Shown one piece after another: positions 1-6,052 of a DNA stretch of 6,692 nucleotides (position 1 is its first letter; the number at the start of each line of letters is the position of its first letter). The translations under genes and the position numbers were made by a program. A model generated the notes under the pieces. It saw only the letters and a program-made list of their open reading frames with translations, ran no database searches and was not told the origin of the DNA. The stretch comes from an uncultured bacterium. Its GTDB lineage: Bacteria; Bacteroidota; Bacteroidia; Bacteroidales; Bacteroidaceae. Location of the stretch: contig CALZMB010000126.1 in assembly GCA_945788485.1 (NCBI GenBank), forward strand, positions 1 to 6,692, in the 5' to 3' direction.

Positions 1-685
1 GTCGCTCCCTGCATGGGAGCGTGGATTGAAACTTAATCCCCTTATATTCAAGGTACGCAAGCAGTGTCGCTCCCTGCATGGGAGCGTGGATTGAAACTTG
101 TTTGTCGAGCGCAGCCTTCGCCGGAACAATGTCGCTCCCTGCATGGGAGCGTGGATTGAAACGATGCACACCGATAAAGGCAGCGTCGCCGTAGGGGTCG
201 CTCCCTGCATGGGAGCGTGGATTGAAACTGGTGACGGGCATCGCGCATCACTTCGCGCAAAAGTCGCTCCCTGCATGGGAGCGTGGATTGAAACATTGGA
301 TTGTTTGGTTTGTCGCGAAAACGTTGACGTCGCTCCCTGCATGGGAGCGTGGATTGAAACTCCGGGTGGTCCGTAACGCCCGCGCGCTGCAATGTCGCTC
401 CCTGCATGGGAGCGTGGATTGAAACACGGCAGAACCACTCTCCAACCCCCACACCGCAGTCGCTCCCTGCGTGGGAGCGTGGATTGAAACATGCGTGAAG
501 AATCATCAATTTTTCGGCATGGCGTCGCTCCCTGCGTGGGAGCGTGGATTGAAACTTGCTGCTGATGGGGGTGAAATCAGTCTGTGAGGTCGCTCCCCGC
601 GTGGGAGTGTGGATTGAAACACCCCGGAAAGTATTAGAGAGGGACACCAAAACAGTCGCTCCCCACATGGTGCGTGGATTGATAT
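1..685 (+). CRISPR. Type I-C-like CRISPR array, leader-distal end (11 repeats, 10 spacers)
   Basis: Repeats of 32 bases begin at 1, 66, 131, 197, 263, 329, 394, 459, 524, 589 and 655; the last is degenerate and about 31 bases. The ten spacers are 33 or 34 bases and all differ. The repeat opens GTCGCTCCC and closes GTGGATTGAAAC. Repeat bases 3-9 (CGCTCCC) pair with 15-21 (GGGAGCG) around a 5-base loop. This sequence, hairpin and ATTGAAAC end are typical of type I-C repeats, where Cas5 cuts the precursor and leaves the repeat 3' end as the crRNA 5' handle. Repeats 1-7 are identical, 8 and 9 share one change, 10 has three and 11 is broken. Older, decaying repeats lie away from the leader, so transcription and new spacer entry should come from the left, outside the window. 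Base 1 is the first base of a repeat, so the array probably continues left. No cas gene is visible; the I-C assignment rests on the repeat alone. Confidence 0.97.
655..685 (+). repeat. Degenerate terminal CRISPR repeat
   Basis: This last repeat keeps GTCGCTCCC and GCGTGGATTGA. It has lost one base in the right half of the stem, reads CCACATGG where the others read CTGCATGG, and ends GATAT instead of GAAAC. The stem can no longer form in full and the 3' handle sequence is altered. It marks the trailer end of the array, with ordinary non-repeated sequence following. Whether its RNA is still processed cannot be told from sequence. Confidence 0.9.
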
Positions 686-810
686 TCACACGATAGTATG
701 CACGTAAAGCACATATTCGTGTGGGCTACGCTTTTGTGGCTAATCCCGCTTTTTTGTGCCTGAAAATGCTATTTCAATATACTTGCCATGTCGCCTCGCT
801 TCTCAAAAAT

Positions 811-849
811 GTGAATTATGTGAACAATGTGAACCGTGAATTTTGTGAT
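811..849 (+). repeat. Short GTGAA direct-repeat cluster
   Basis: GTGAA occurs at 811, 820, 829 and 836, with a GTGAT variant at 845. The first three are exactly 9 bases apart and share an AT just before the GTGAA (ATGTGAA). The cluster lies about 125 bases past the last CRISPR repeat. It could be a decayed tandem repeat or a set of protein-binding sites. It is short enough that chance is possible. Confidence 0.45.
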
Positions 850-900
850 TTCGGTTATTGCTGTCCGATAAAATTTGAAGCCATGCGCATATATGCGTGA

Positions 901-932
901 TAAAAAACGGGAAAGAAACTATGCCCTTTCCC
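901..932 (-). terminator. Possible intrinsic terminator reading leftward
   Basis: Read on the minus strand, GGGAAAG (plus positions 926-932) pairs perfectly with CTTTCCC (909-915) across a 10-base loop. One G (plus 908) and a run of six T (plus 902-907) follow. That is the layout of a Rho-independent terminator. No minus-strand gene is seen to its right that would need it, so it may serve a lost gene or an unseen small RNA, or be chance. On the plus strand no T run follows, so it would not stop rightward transcription. Confidence 0.35.
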
Positions 933-978
933 AAAATGTTTGTAACTTTGTGTGACCAAACTACAAATTTTCAATCCT

Positions 979-1161
979 ATGTACAAAGGTGCAACAAATT
1001 TTGTAATTCCCGTATTCGGAGAGATAGTGAAGTTTCTCGACAAGCAAAAATGGAGCTCTTCCGGCAAAACGAGGGACCAAATTCTGAGAATTGCAAGACC
1101 AATGCCTATTTACAGGCAATTAACCAACAGAATTAATCAAATCCCGATTTTTATCGGATGA
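979..1161 (+). pseudogene. Short frame, possible transposase N-terminus remnant
   Basis: A 60-codon frame starts at ATG 979 and stops at TGA 1159-1161. Its first 24 residues run MYKGATNF, VIPVFGEI, VKFLDKQK. This loosely recalls the N-terminus of IS4-family transposases of Bacteroidota, where a G-x-x-VFGQI-x-x-F pattern is common. After about residue 24 nothing recognisable remains. No terminal inverted repeats or target duplication were found around it. I did not recognise a definite family; this may equally be a chance frame in non-coding DNA. Confidence 0.2.
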
Positions 1162-1218
1162 CAATAGATTTCTGTATTTTGTTATTGTACAATGTATAAT
1201 GTTTTTCCTTTCTGAAAA

Positions 1219-1250
1219 TTTGTGGCGTAGTGAGAAAATTCGTATCTTTG
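1219..1250 (+). promoter_or_regulatory. Bacteroidota-type sigma promoter (-33/-7)
   Basis: TTTG at 1219-1222 and TATCTTTG at 1243-1250 are 20 bases apart. This fits the primary sigma factor consensus of Bacteroides and relatives (TTTG, about 19-20 bases, TAnnTTTG). Transcription should begin near 1255-1258, giving a leader of roughly 245 bases before the ATG at 1503. It is the only full match I found in the window. It probably drives the FAH-family gene and possibly porU and porV, since no such motif was found in the gaps before those genes. Confidence 0.75.
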
Positions 1251-1259
1251 CAGGCGGAA

Positions 1260-1281
1260 GGCGGCGGCGTGTGCCGTTGCC
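1260..1281 (+). other. GC-rich hairpin at the predicted transcript 5' end
   Basis: GGCGGCGG (1260-1267) pairs with CCGTTGCC (1274-1281) across a 6-base loop, with two G-T wobbles. It starts only a few bases after the predicted transcription start, in otherwise AT-rich surroundings. No T run follows, so it is not a terminator. It could protect the 5' end of the leader RNA or be part of a larger fold. Confidence 0.45.
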
Positions 1282-1290
1282 GGAAGATAA

Positions 1291-1487
1291 AGGTGGGTTA
1301 TATAAATGCCCACCGTCAAATTTAATGAATATCCAAGGGGTTAACGTTTTGCCATCTTTTGGATTCTTTTTGGTGCAAATTGCAAGTCGTATCGGTCACG
1401 TAGCCCGCTACGTTCCACTCTCCAACTTGCAATTTGTCCTCAAAAACAATCTCAAAATCTGACAAAGCGCATTTATAGAACCCACCT
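1291..1487. repeat. 197-bp element bounded by a 19-base inverted pair
   Basis: The ends 1291-1309 and 1469-1487 are reverse complements at 18 of 19 positions. Inside is a second, nested hairpin of about 125 bases (1345-1469). In it, 1376-1387 pairs with 1425-1436 at 12 of 12, capped by ACGTAG (1398-1403)/CTACGT (1408-1413), and continues outward with a few mismatches and one bulge. The stretch 1310-1344 is left unpaired. The size, terminal inverted repeats and lack of a coding region fit a MITE-like or other dispersed palindromic element. No clear target duplication is seen at the edges. Alternatively it is a structured leader RNA, since it sits wholly between the promoter at 1219-1250 and the start codon at 1503. 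Confidence 0.7.
1292..1314 (+). other. Local hairpin that competes with the long-range pairing
   Basis: GGTGGG (1292-1297) can pair with CCCACC at 1309-1314 across 11 bases. The same GGTGGG is also the left arm of the long-range pair with CCCACC at 1481-1486, so the two pairings exclude one another. The distal partner ends 16 bases before the ATG at 1503. Exclusive pairing of this kind is seen in attenuators and riboswitches, but no known riboswitch class was recognised. The loop contains an ATG (1306-1308) that opens a 12-codon frame, MPTVKFNEYPRG, ending at TAA 1342-1344. Whether it is translated is unknown. Confidence 0.4.
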
Positions 1488-1502
1488 AAACAACTGTTGA
1501 CT

Positions 1503-2141
1503 ATGAAGATTTTCGGAGTGGGGATGAATTATGTCCCACACAATAAAGAGATTGAATCTGCGTTATTACAACATGCGGCAGCCCCTGGGGCTGACCGTGA
1601 CCCTGTGATTTTCACGAAGGCTGACAGCGCGTTGCTGAAAGACGGCAAGCCGTTCTTCGTGCCGGATTTCATGGGGCGGATAGACTATGAGACGGAGTTG
1701 GTGGTGCGCATCAGCCGTCTGGGGAAAGGTATCCCGGAGCGCTTCGCCCATAGATACTACGACGCGGTGACGGTGGGCATCGACTTCACGGCGCGCGACA
1801 TGCAGCGCAGCTTGAGGGCTGAGGGTATGCCGTGGGACATCTGCAAGGGGTTCGACGGCTCTGCCGTGATTGGCGAATGGGTGGAGAAAGACCTGTTGCG
1901 CGATATGCGGACACTGACGTTCAGAGGTGAGGTGAACGGAGGGGTGGTGCAGCAGGGATGCACGGCGGACATGATTTTCAGCATCGACCGTCTCATCAGC
2001 TATATCTCTACGTTCTTCACGTTGAAGACGGGCGACATCATCTTCACGGGAACGCCGGCTGGCGTGGGTCCTGTCACTGTCGGCGACCATATCACGGGCT
2101 TCGTCGAGGAGCGCAAAGTGCTGGAATTCGATGTGAAATGA
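1503..2141 (+). CDS. Fumarylacetoacetate hydrolase (FAH) family protein
   Basis: This 212-residue protein is a single FAH catalytic domain of the short class that also holds FAHD1/YcgM-type acylpyruvate hydrolases. Visible family marks are KADSAL (39-44), DYETEL (61-66) with the likely metal ligands E63 and E65, GIDFTARD (92-99) with likely third ligand D94, KGFDGSAVIG (115-124), and TGTPAGVGPVTVGD (182-195). All three metal positions are present, so an active Mg- or Mn-dependent enzyme cleaving a 2-oxo acid C-C bond, or decarboxylating oxaloacetate, is expected in the cytoplasm. The actual substrate cannot be told. There is no signal peptide. The start is taken at ATG 1503; a TTG two codons earlier (1497) is in frame but less likely. 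From memory, a FAH-family gene also precedes porU in Porphyromonas gingivalis, which suggests conserved order without a known link to secretion. Confidence 0.9.
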   Translation: MKIFGVGMNYVPHNKEIESALLQHAAAPGADRDPVIFTKADSALLKDGKPFFVPDFMGRIDYETELVVRISRLGKGIPERFAHRYYDAVTVGIDFTARDMQRSLRAEGMPWDICKGFDGSAVIGEWVEKDLLRDMRTLTFRGEVNGGVVQQGCTADMIFSIDRLISYISTFFTLKTGDIIFTGTPAGVGPVTVGDHITGFVEERKVLEFDVK

Positions 2142-2168
2142 TTTTTTCAGTTGACTAAAATAGATATA

Positions 2169-2300
2169 CGACAACAAAGACAACAAGGACAACCTTTGGC
2201 ATACTGATTGTTGCCTCAGTTGTCACTGAGTGACAAACAACTGAGACAACGTGAGCTACGTCATCCGCAATAGATGTTGTCATGGTTGTCTCTGTTGTCG
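2169..2300. repeat. 132-bp dyad-symmetric element of GACAAC/GTTGTC units
   Basis: The outer arms 2169-2193 and 2276-2300 are reverse complements at 22 of 25 positions. Each arm holds three units at 9-base spacing: GACAAC at 2170, 2179, 2188 and GTTGTC at 2276, 2285, 2294. The middle carries GTTGCC/GTTGTC at 2210 and 2219, and AACAAC/GACAAC at 2236 and 2245, again 9 bases apart. The inner pair 2210-2223 with 2237-2250 matches at 13 of 14. A 17-base palindrome, TTGTCACT-G-AGTGACAA, spans 2220-2236. The element fills most of the 181-base gap and ends 22 bases before the porU start. It could act as a large hairpin in the transcript or as an array of sites for a dimeric protein, or be a mobile palindromic repeat. 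Confidence 0.8.
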
Positions 2301-2322
2301 TGAAAAAAACTTGTAAAAGAAT

Positions 2323-5300
2323 ATGCGATATTCACTTCTCTTCCTGTTGTCGCTCGTCTTTGGCGCAACGGCGCAGGCGCAGCGTTTCGTCAACCTCACC
2401 GCCCGTGAGGTGGCTGTCGATAGTGTGCTGCCCCGCTGGACGTATGCCGTGCCGCTGCCTGAGGGCTGCGACGCTGATACATACGGCGTGGAGCTGCTCT
2501 ATCCGGAGTTTATCGACTTGACGGAGGAGGAGGCGAGACGATGCCGCGAGCTGACGGGCGACGCTGTGCTGCCCGCGATGCCAGTGGTGGAGCGCATGGC
2601 GGTGAGGTCGCGTAAGGCTGACCGGCTGCTGCTGAGCCTCACGCCTATTGTATTTAGGGAGGGGAGATACCGTGCGCTTGTCAGCTTCATGCTGAAGACG
2701 GACGGCGACGGCAATGACAGATTGCGGCAGACTGAGGGAAGCGTTGCGATGACGACACGCGCCGGGGATGCCGCCTCGCGCTATGCCGCACACTCTGTGC
2801 TGAGCACGGGGCGATGGGCGAAGGTGCGGGTGAGGGAGACGGGGCTGTGCCGCCTCACGGAGGATGTGATACGCCGCGCGGGCTTCACCGACCTCTCGCG
2901 AGTGAGGATATACGGCTATGGCGGCAACCTCGTGCCGGAGAAGCTGACGGGCATTTATCTGAAGGAATATGACGACCTGAAGCCTGTGGCGTCGGCGATG
3001 AAGGACGGGGCGAGGGTGTTCTTCGCCAAAGGACCTGTCTCGTGGGAACAGCGCGACCAGCGGTCACGCACGCGTAACCCGTATGCCGACTACGGATGCT
3101 ATCTCATCACCGAGGGCGAGACGCCTGCCGACACTGTCGATATAGAACGCATAGCTGACGAGTGGCGCGTGTCGTGCAACAGGTTCTACTCGCTGTATGA
3201 AAAAGATGAATATGCCTTGTTCACCGGAGGACGGAACCTCGTGGAGAAGACCGCCGCCGACGCCCAGGCGGGACAGAGCCGCACGGTGAGCATCGCCGCC
3301 CCGCGGGGCGCGCTGAAGGAGGAAGGCGGCGTGCTGACTTTGTCTCTTTCGGCGGAGACGGACATGACCTTCACGGTGGAGATGAACGGAACGAGGATTG
3401 GCGGCGGCACGATGTCGCTGCCGGCATACAGCAAGGCGACGATAGAGAGCTTCTCGTTCGACGTGGCGACGATGGAGGCGGAGAACGAGGTGACCGTCAC
3501 TCCTGCATCGGGAGGGAAGATGCGCATAGACTATGTGATGCTGTACGCGCGAGAGGTGGAGGACGCCATGCCGGCGGAGAGCCTGCCGCTGCAGACGGCG
3601 GAGTATGTCTGCAACATCACGCAGCAGGACCATCATGCCGACACGCCCGTTGACCTCACCATCATCATACCCACATCGCAGAGGCTGCGCGCGGAGGCTG
3701 AACGCCTGAAGGCGCATCATGAGAGCCGGGACGGCATGACGGTGAGGGTGGTGCCGGCTGACGAGCTGTACAACGAGTTTTCGAGCGGCACGCCTGACGT
3801 CTCGGCTTACAGACGATATATGAAGATGCTGTACGACAAGGCGCAGACAGCGGACGAGACACCTAAGCATCTGCTGCTGTTGGGCAAATGCGTGTGGGAC
3901 AACCGCCTGCTGACGGCGGAGTGCAGGAATCTTGACACTGACGACCTGCTGCTGTGCTATGAGAGCGAGAACTCTGTGAGCGAGACGGAGTGTTTTGTCG
4001 CCGAGGACTTCATCGCCTTGCTCGATGACGACGAGGCTCTCTACAAGAAGAGCGGCACGAGGATGGTGTTCAGCGGAATACCAGACATCGGCATCGGACG
4101 CATTCCTGCCTTGACGGCGGAGGAGGCTGCCGTGGCGGTGGACAAAATCACGGCATACGCCGAGAACCGCAACGCCGGGGCGTGGCAGAACACGCTGATG
4201 TTCATGGGCGACGACGGGAACAACAACTTACACATGAGTGCGGCGAACGGCGTGGCGGACATCGTGGCGCAACGCTTCCCGGGATATGACATACGGAAAG
4301 TGATGTGGGACGATTTCACTCGCGTGCAGTCTGCCACCGGCAACCGCTACCCCGACTGTGAGGACATCGTGAAGACGCGGCAGCAGGACGGCGCACTCGT
4401 GATGGACTACTGCGGACACGGCGCGGCAAACTCCATCTCGCACGAGTATGTGCTGACGCTGGCTGACTTCCAGGGCTTCACGAACACGAACCTGCCTGTA
4501 TGGATAACGGCATCGTGCGACACGAGCCCGTATGACGGCGTGGAGGAGAACATCGGCGAGACGGTGGTGATGAGCGGCAAGGGCGGCGGCATCGCTTTCT
4601 ACGGCACCACACGCACGGTGTTCGCGAACTATAACGAGCAAATCAACCGCGAGTTCGTGTGCGCGCTGCTCGACACCATGGAGGACGGGACATCCATGAC
4701 GCTGGGCGAGGCGAACCGCCGGGCGAAGGAGAACCTCGTGGTAAAACAGACCGACCTGACGTGCAACAAGCTGCAATATAATCTTCTGGGCGACCCGGCG
4801 CTGCGCATCAACACGCCTGTCATGCGCTGCGTGGTGGACACCATCAACGGCATAGCCGTCAACGGCGATGCACGGACGGCGGAGCTGCACGCCAACAGCC
4901 GCGTGACTGTGGCGGGACACTTGGAACGAGGCGGCGAACGGGTGGAGAACTTCGCGGGACGTATAGCGGTGACGGTGAAGGACAGCAAGGAGCTGCGCAC
5001 ATGCTTGGACAATGCGGGCGAAGCGAACAAGCCTTTCACATACTACGACCGCACGAACACCCTCTTCACAGGCAGCGACAGCATACGCGACGGCAGATTC
5101 AGATTCACCTTCGTCATGCCGCGCGACATAAACTACACAGACGAGAGCGGACTGATGACTCTCTTCGCCTACGGCGCAAAGGACATGCCGACAGCGCACG
5201 GCGAGACGGAGGCCTTCACCGTGGGAGGTTCGGAGACGGTGTTCAACGACAGCATCGGACCGTCGGTGTTCTGCTATCTCAACACACCGTCGTTCATGAA

Positions 5301-5904
5301 CGGCGGCGATGTGAACACCATGCCGTTCTTCGTGGCGGAGATACGCGACAACGACGGCATCAACGCCTCTGGCGCCGGCATAGGACACGGCATGCAGCTC
5401 GTGGTGGACAACGACCCTGGCTTGACATTCAACCTTAACGACGCGTTCTGCTTCGACTTCGGCTCGTACACCTCGGGCACGACATACTGCTGCCTGCCCG
5501 AACTTGCGGCGGGACGCCACACGCTGACATTCCGGGCGTGGGACATATTGAACAACCCATCGACGACGCGCCTCGACTTCAATGTGGTGAACGGCTTGCC
5601 GCACGACGTGACATCGCTCAGCGTCACGAACAACCCGGTGAGAACCGCCACGACATTCATCATACAGCACAACCGGCCTGCCGCGCAGCCCGACATGACG
5701 GTCGAGATTCTCGACATGAGCGGCAGACTGCTGCAGACCGTGGCGGCGCAGACGGTGAGAGGCTCGGCGACAGCGACAGCCGACTGGGACGTGACATCTG
5801 GCAGCGGACAACGACTTGAGACGGGCGTGTATCTCTACCGCGTCCGCTCAGTGTGCGACGGAAACGTGCAGGTGTCGAAGGCAAAGAAAATAATTGTGTT
5901 GTAG
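2323..5904 (+). CDS. porU: PorU, T9SS C-terminal signal peptidase (gingipain-family C25)
   Basis: PorU is the cell-surface cysteine peptidase/transpeptidase of the type IX secretion system. It removes the C-terminal sorting domain of exported cargo and, in P. gingivalis, links cargo to A-LPS. The protein has 1193 residues, close to the 1158 of P. gingivalis PorU as I recall it. A signal peptide covers 1-19 (hydrophobic LLFLLSLVF, then AQA before Q20). A beta-rich N-terminal part follows to about 440, including the conserved-looking block near 158-179 (SVLSTGRW onward). The peptidase C25 domain runs from about 444 to 828. Catalytic His699 is in DYCGHGA and Cys732 in ITASCD; the 33-residue gap equals that between His657 and Cys690 of the P. 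gingivalis enzyme. Ig-like segments follow, and the end (about 1098-1193) resembles a T9SS C-terminal domain, closing GVYLYRV and KKIIVL. Such a domain is known to stay uncleaved in PorU. The ATG at 2323 follows an A-rich stretch. PorV comes next, as expected. The frame is intact. Confidence 0.93.
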   Translation: MRYSLLFLLSLVFGATAQAQRFVNLTAREVAVDSVLPRWTYAVPLPEGCDADTYGVELLYPEFIDLTEEEARRCRELTGDAVLPAMPVVERMAVRSRKADRLLLSLTPIVFREGRYRALVSFMLKTDGDGNDRLRQTEGSVAMTTRAGDAASRYAAHSVLSTGRWAKVRVRETGLCRLTEDVIRRAGFTDLSRVRIYGYGGNLVPEKLTGIYLKEYDDLKPVASAMKDGARVFFAKGPVSWEQRDQRSRTRNPYADYGCYLITEGETPADTVDIERIADEWRVSCNRFYSLYEKDEYALFTGGRNLVEKTAADAQAGQSRTVSIAAPRGALKEEGGVLTLSLSAETDMTFTVEMNGTRIGGGTMSLPAYSKATIESFSFDVATMEAENEVTVTPASGGKMRIDYVMLYAREVEDAMPAESLPLQTAEYVCNITQQDHHADTPVDLTIIIPTSQRLRAEAERLKAHHESRDGMTVRVVPADELYNEFSSGTPDVSAYRRYMKMLYDKAQTADETPKHLLLLGKCVWDNRLLTAECRNLDTDDLLLCYESENSVSETECFVAEDFIALLDDDEALYKKSGTRMVFSGIPDIGIGRIPALTAEEAAVAVDKITAYAENRNAGAWQNTLMFMGDDGNNNLHMSAANGVADIVAQRFPGYDIRKVMWDDFTRVQSATGNRYPDCEDIVKTRQQDGALVMDYCGHGAANSISHEYVLTLADFQGFTNTNLPVWITASCDTSPYDGVEENIGETVVMSGKGGGIAFYGTTRTVFANYNEQINREFVCALLDTMEDGTSMTLGEANRRAKENLVVKQTDLTCNKLQYNLLGDPALRINTPVMRCVVDTINGIAVNGDARTAELHANSRVTVAGHLERGGERVENFAGRIAVTVKDSKELRTCLDNAGEANKPFTYYDRTNTLFTGSDSIRDGRFRFTFVMPRDINYTDESGLMTLFAYGAKDMPTAHGETEAFTVGGSETVFNDSIGPSVFCYLNTPSFMNGGDVNTMPFFVAEIRDNDGINASGAGIGHGMQLVVDNDPGLTFNLNDAFCFDFGSYTSGTTYCCLPELAAGRHTLTFRAWDILNNPSTTRLDFNVVNGLPHDVTSLSVTNNPVRTATTFIIQHNRPAAQPDMTVEILDMSGRLLQTVAAQTVRGSATATADWDVTSGSGQRLETGVYLYRVRSVCDGNVQVSKAKKIIVL

Positions 5905-5905
5905 T

Positions 5906-6040
5906 CAACTCGTCAACTAAAGAGTATCAACTCGTCAACTCATCAACTTGTCAACTCGTCAACTAAAGAGTATCAACTTGTCAACTCGTCAACTCGTCAA
6001 CTTGTCAACTAAAGAGTATCAACTCGTCAACTTGTCAACT
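5906..6040 (+). repeat. Tandem CAACT repeat array between porU and porV
   Basis: Fifteen CAACT copies lie in 135 bases. Within a block they are exactly 8 bases apart, joined by CGT, TGT or CAT. Three 9-base linkers, AAAGAGTAT at 5919, 5965 and 6011, split the array into blocks of 2, 5, 5 and 3 copies. The linkers are 46 bases apart, so a higher-order unit has itself been duplicated. The array starts two bases after the porU stop codon (TAG 5902-5904) and ends 12 bases before the porV ATG. It therefore makes up nearly all of the gap. Such arrays change copy number by slipped-strand pairing or recombination. No promoter motif is seen in it, so any effect would be on mRNA spacing, stability or translation of porV. 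Confidence 0.95.
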
Positions 6041-6052
6041 TTAAAAAAAGAT

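Larger units (their letters stand above)
686..1218. other. AT-rich intergenic stretch without a convincing gene
   Basis: The 533 bases between the CRISPR trailer and the next promoter carry no open frame that looks like a real gene. A weak dyad (GTGGG at 721-725 against CCCGC at 745-749) followed by six T at 750-755 could end array transcription, but the stem is short with a long loop. Other small structures are a GTGAA repeat cluster (811-849), a 12-bp perfect palindrome CGCATATATGCG (886-897), a hairpin at 909-932, a short CCGAT/ATCGG hairpin (1144-1157) and a 10-bp palindrome ATTGTACAAT (1184-1193). The base composition is far more AT-rich than the genes to the right, as expected for non-coding or recently acquired DNA. 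Confidence 0.75.

Noticed and set aside
98..376. Open frame with repeated VAPCMGAWIET peptide, and a similar minus-strand frame (48-689) with repeated FQSTLPCRER
   Set aside because: These are translations of the CRISPR repeats and spacers. The peptide periodicity mirrors the DNA repeat, and the frames exist only because the unit length preserves them over a few repeats.
943..950. TAACTTTG, a match to the Bacteroidota -7 element
   Set aside because: No TTTG or TTG lies at the proper distance upstream (about 919-923), so it is not supported as a promoter.
897..1136. 79-codon plus-strand frame
   Set aside because: There is no recognisable protein pattern, it runs through the hairpin at 909-932, and it overlaps another equally weak frame.
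1199..1462. 87-codon plus-strand frame
   Set aside because: It overlaps the promoter and most of the long imperfect palindrome, and its start lies before the predicted transcription start. It is better explained by structured non-coding DNA.
1497..1499. TTG as start of the FAH-family gene
   Set aside because: The ATG two codons later (1503) directly opens the family's usual N-terminus (MKIFGVGMNY); TTG starts are rare in this phylum.
2142..2147. Six T just after the FAH-family stop codon as a terminator
   Set aside because: No stable hairpin precedes the T run, so an intrinsic terminator is not supported.
4228..5811. 527-codon minus-strand frame inside porU
   Set aside because: It is antisense to a well-supported gene with intact catalytic motifs. 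Long shadow frames are common in GC-rich coding DNA, and its Arg/His/Val-rich content is typical of such artefacts.
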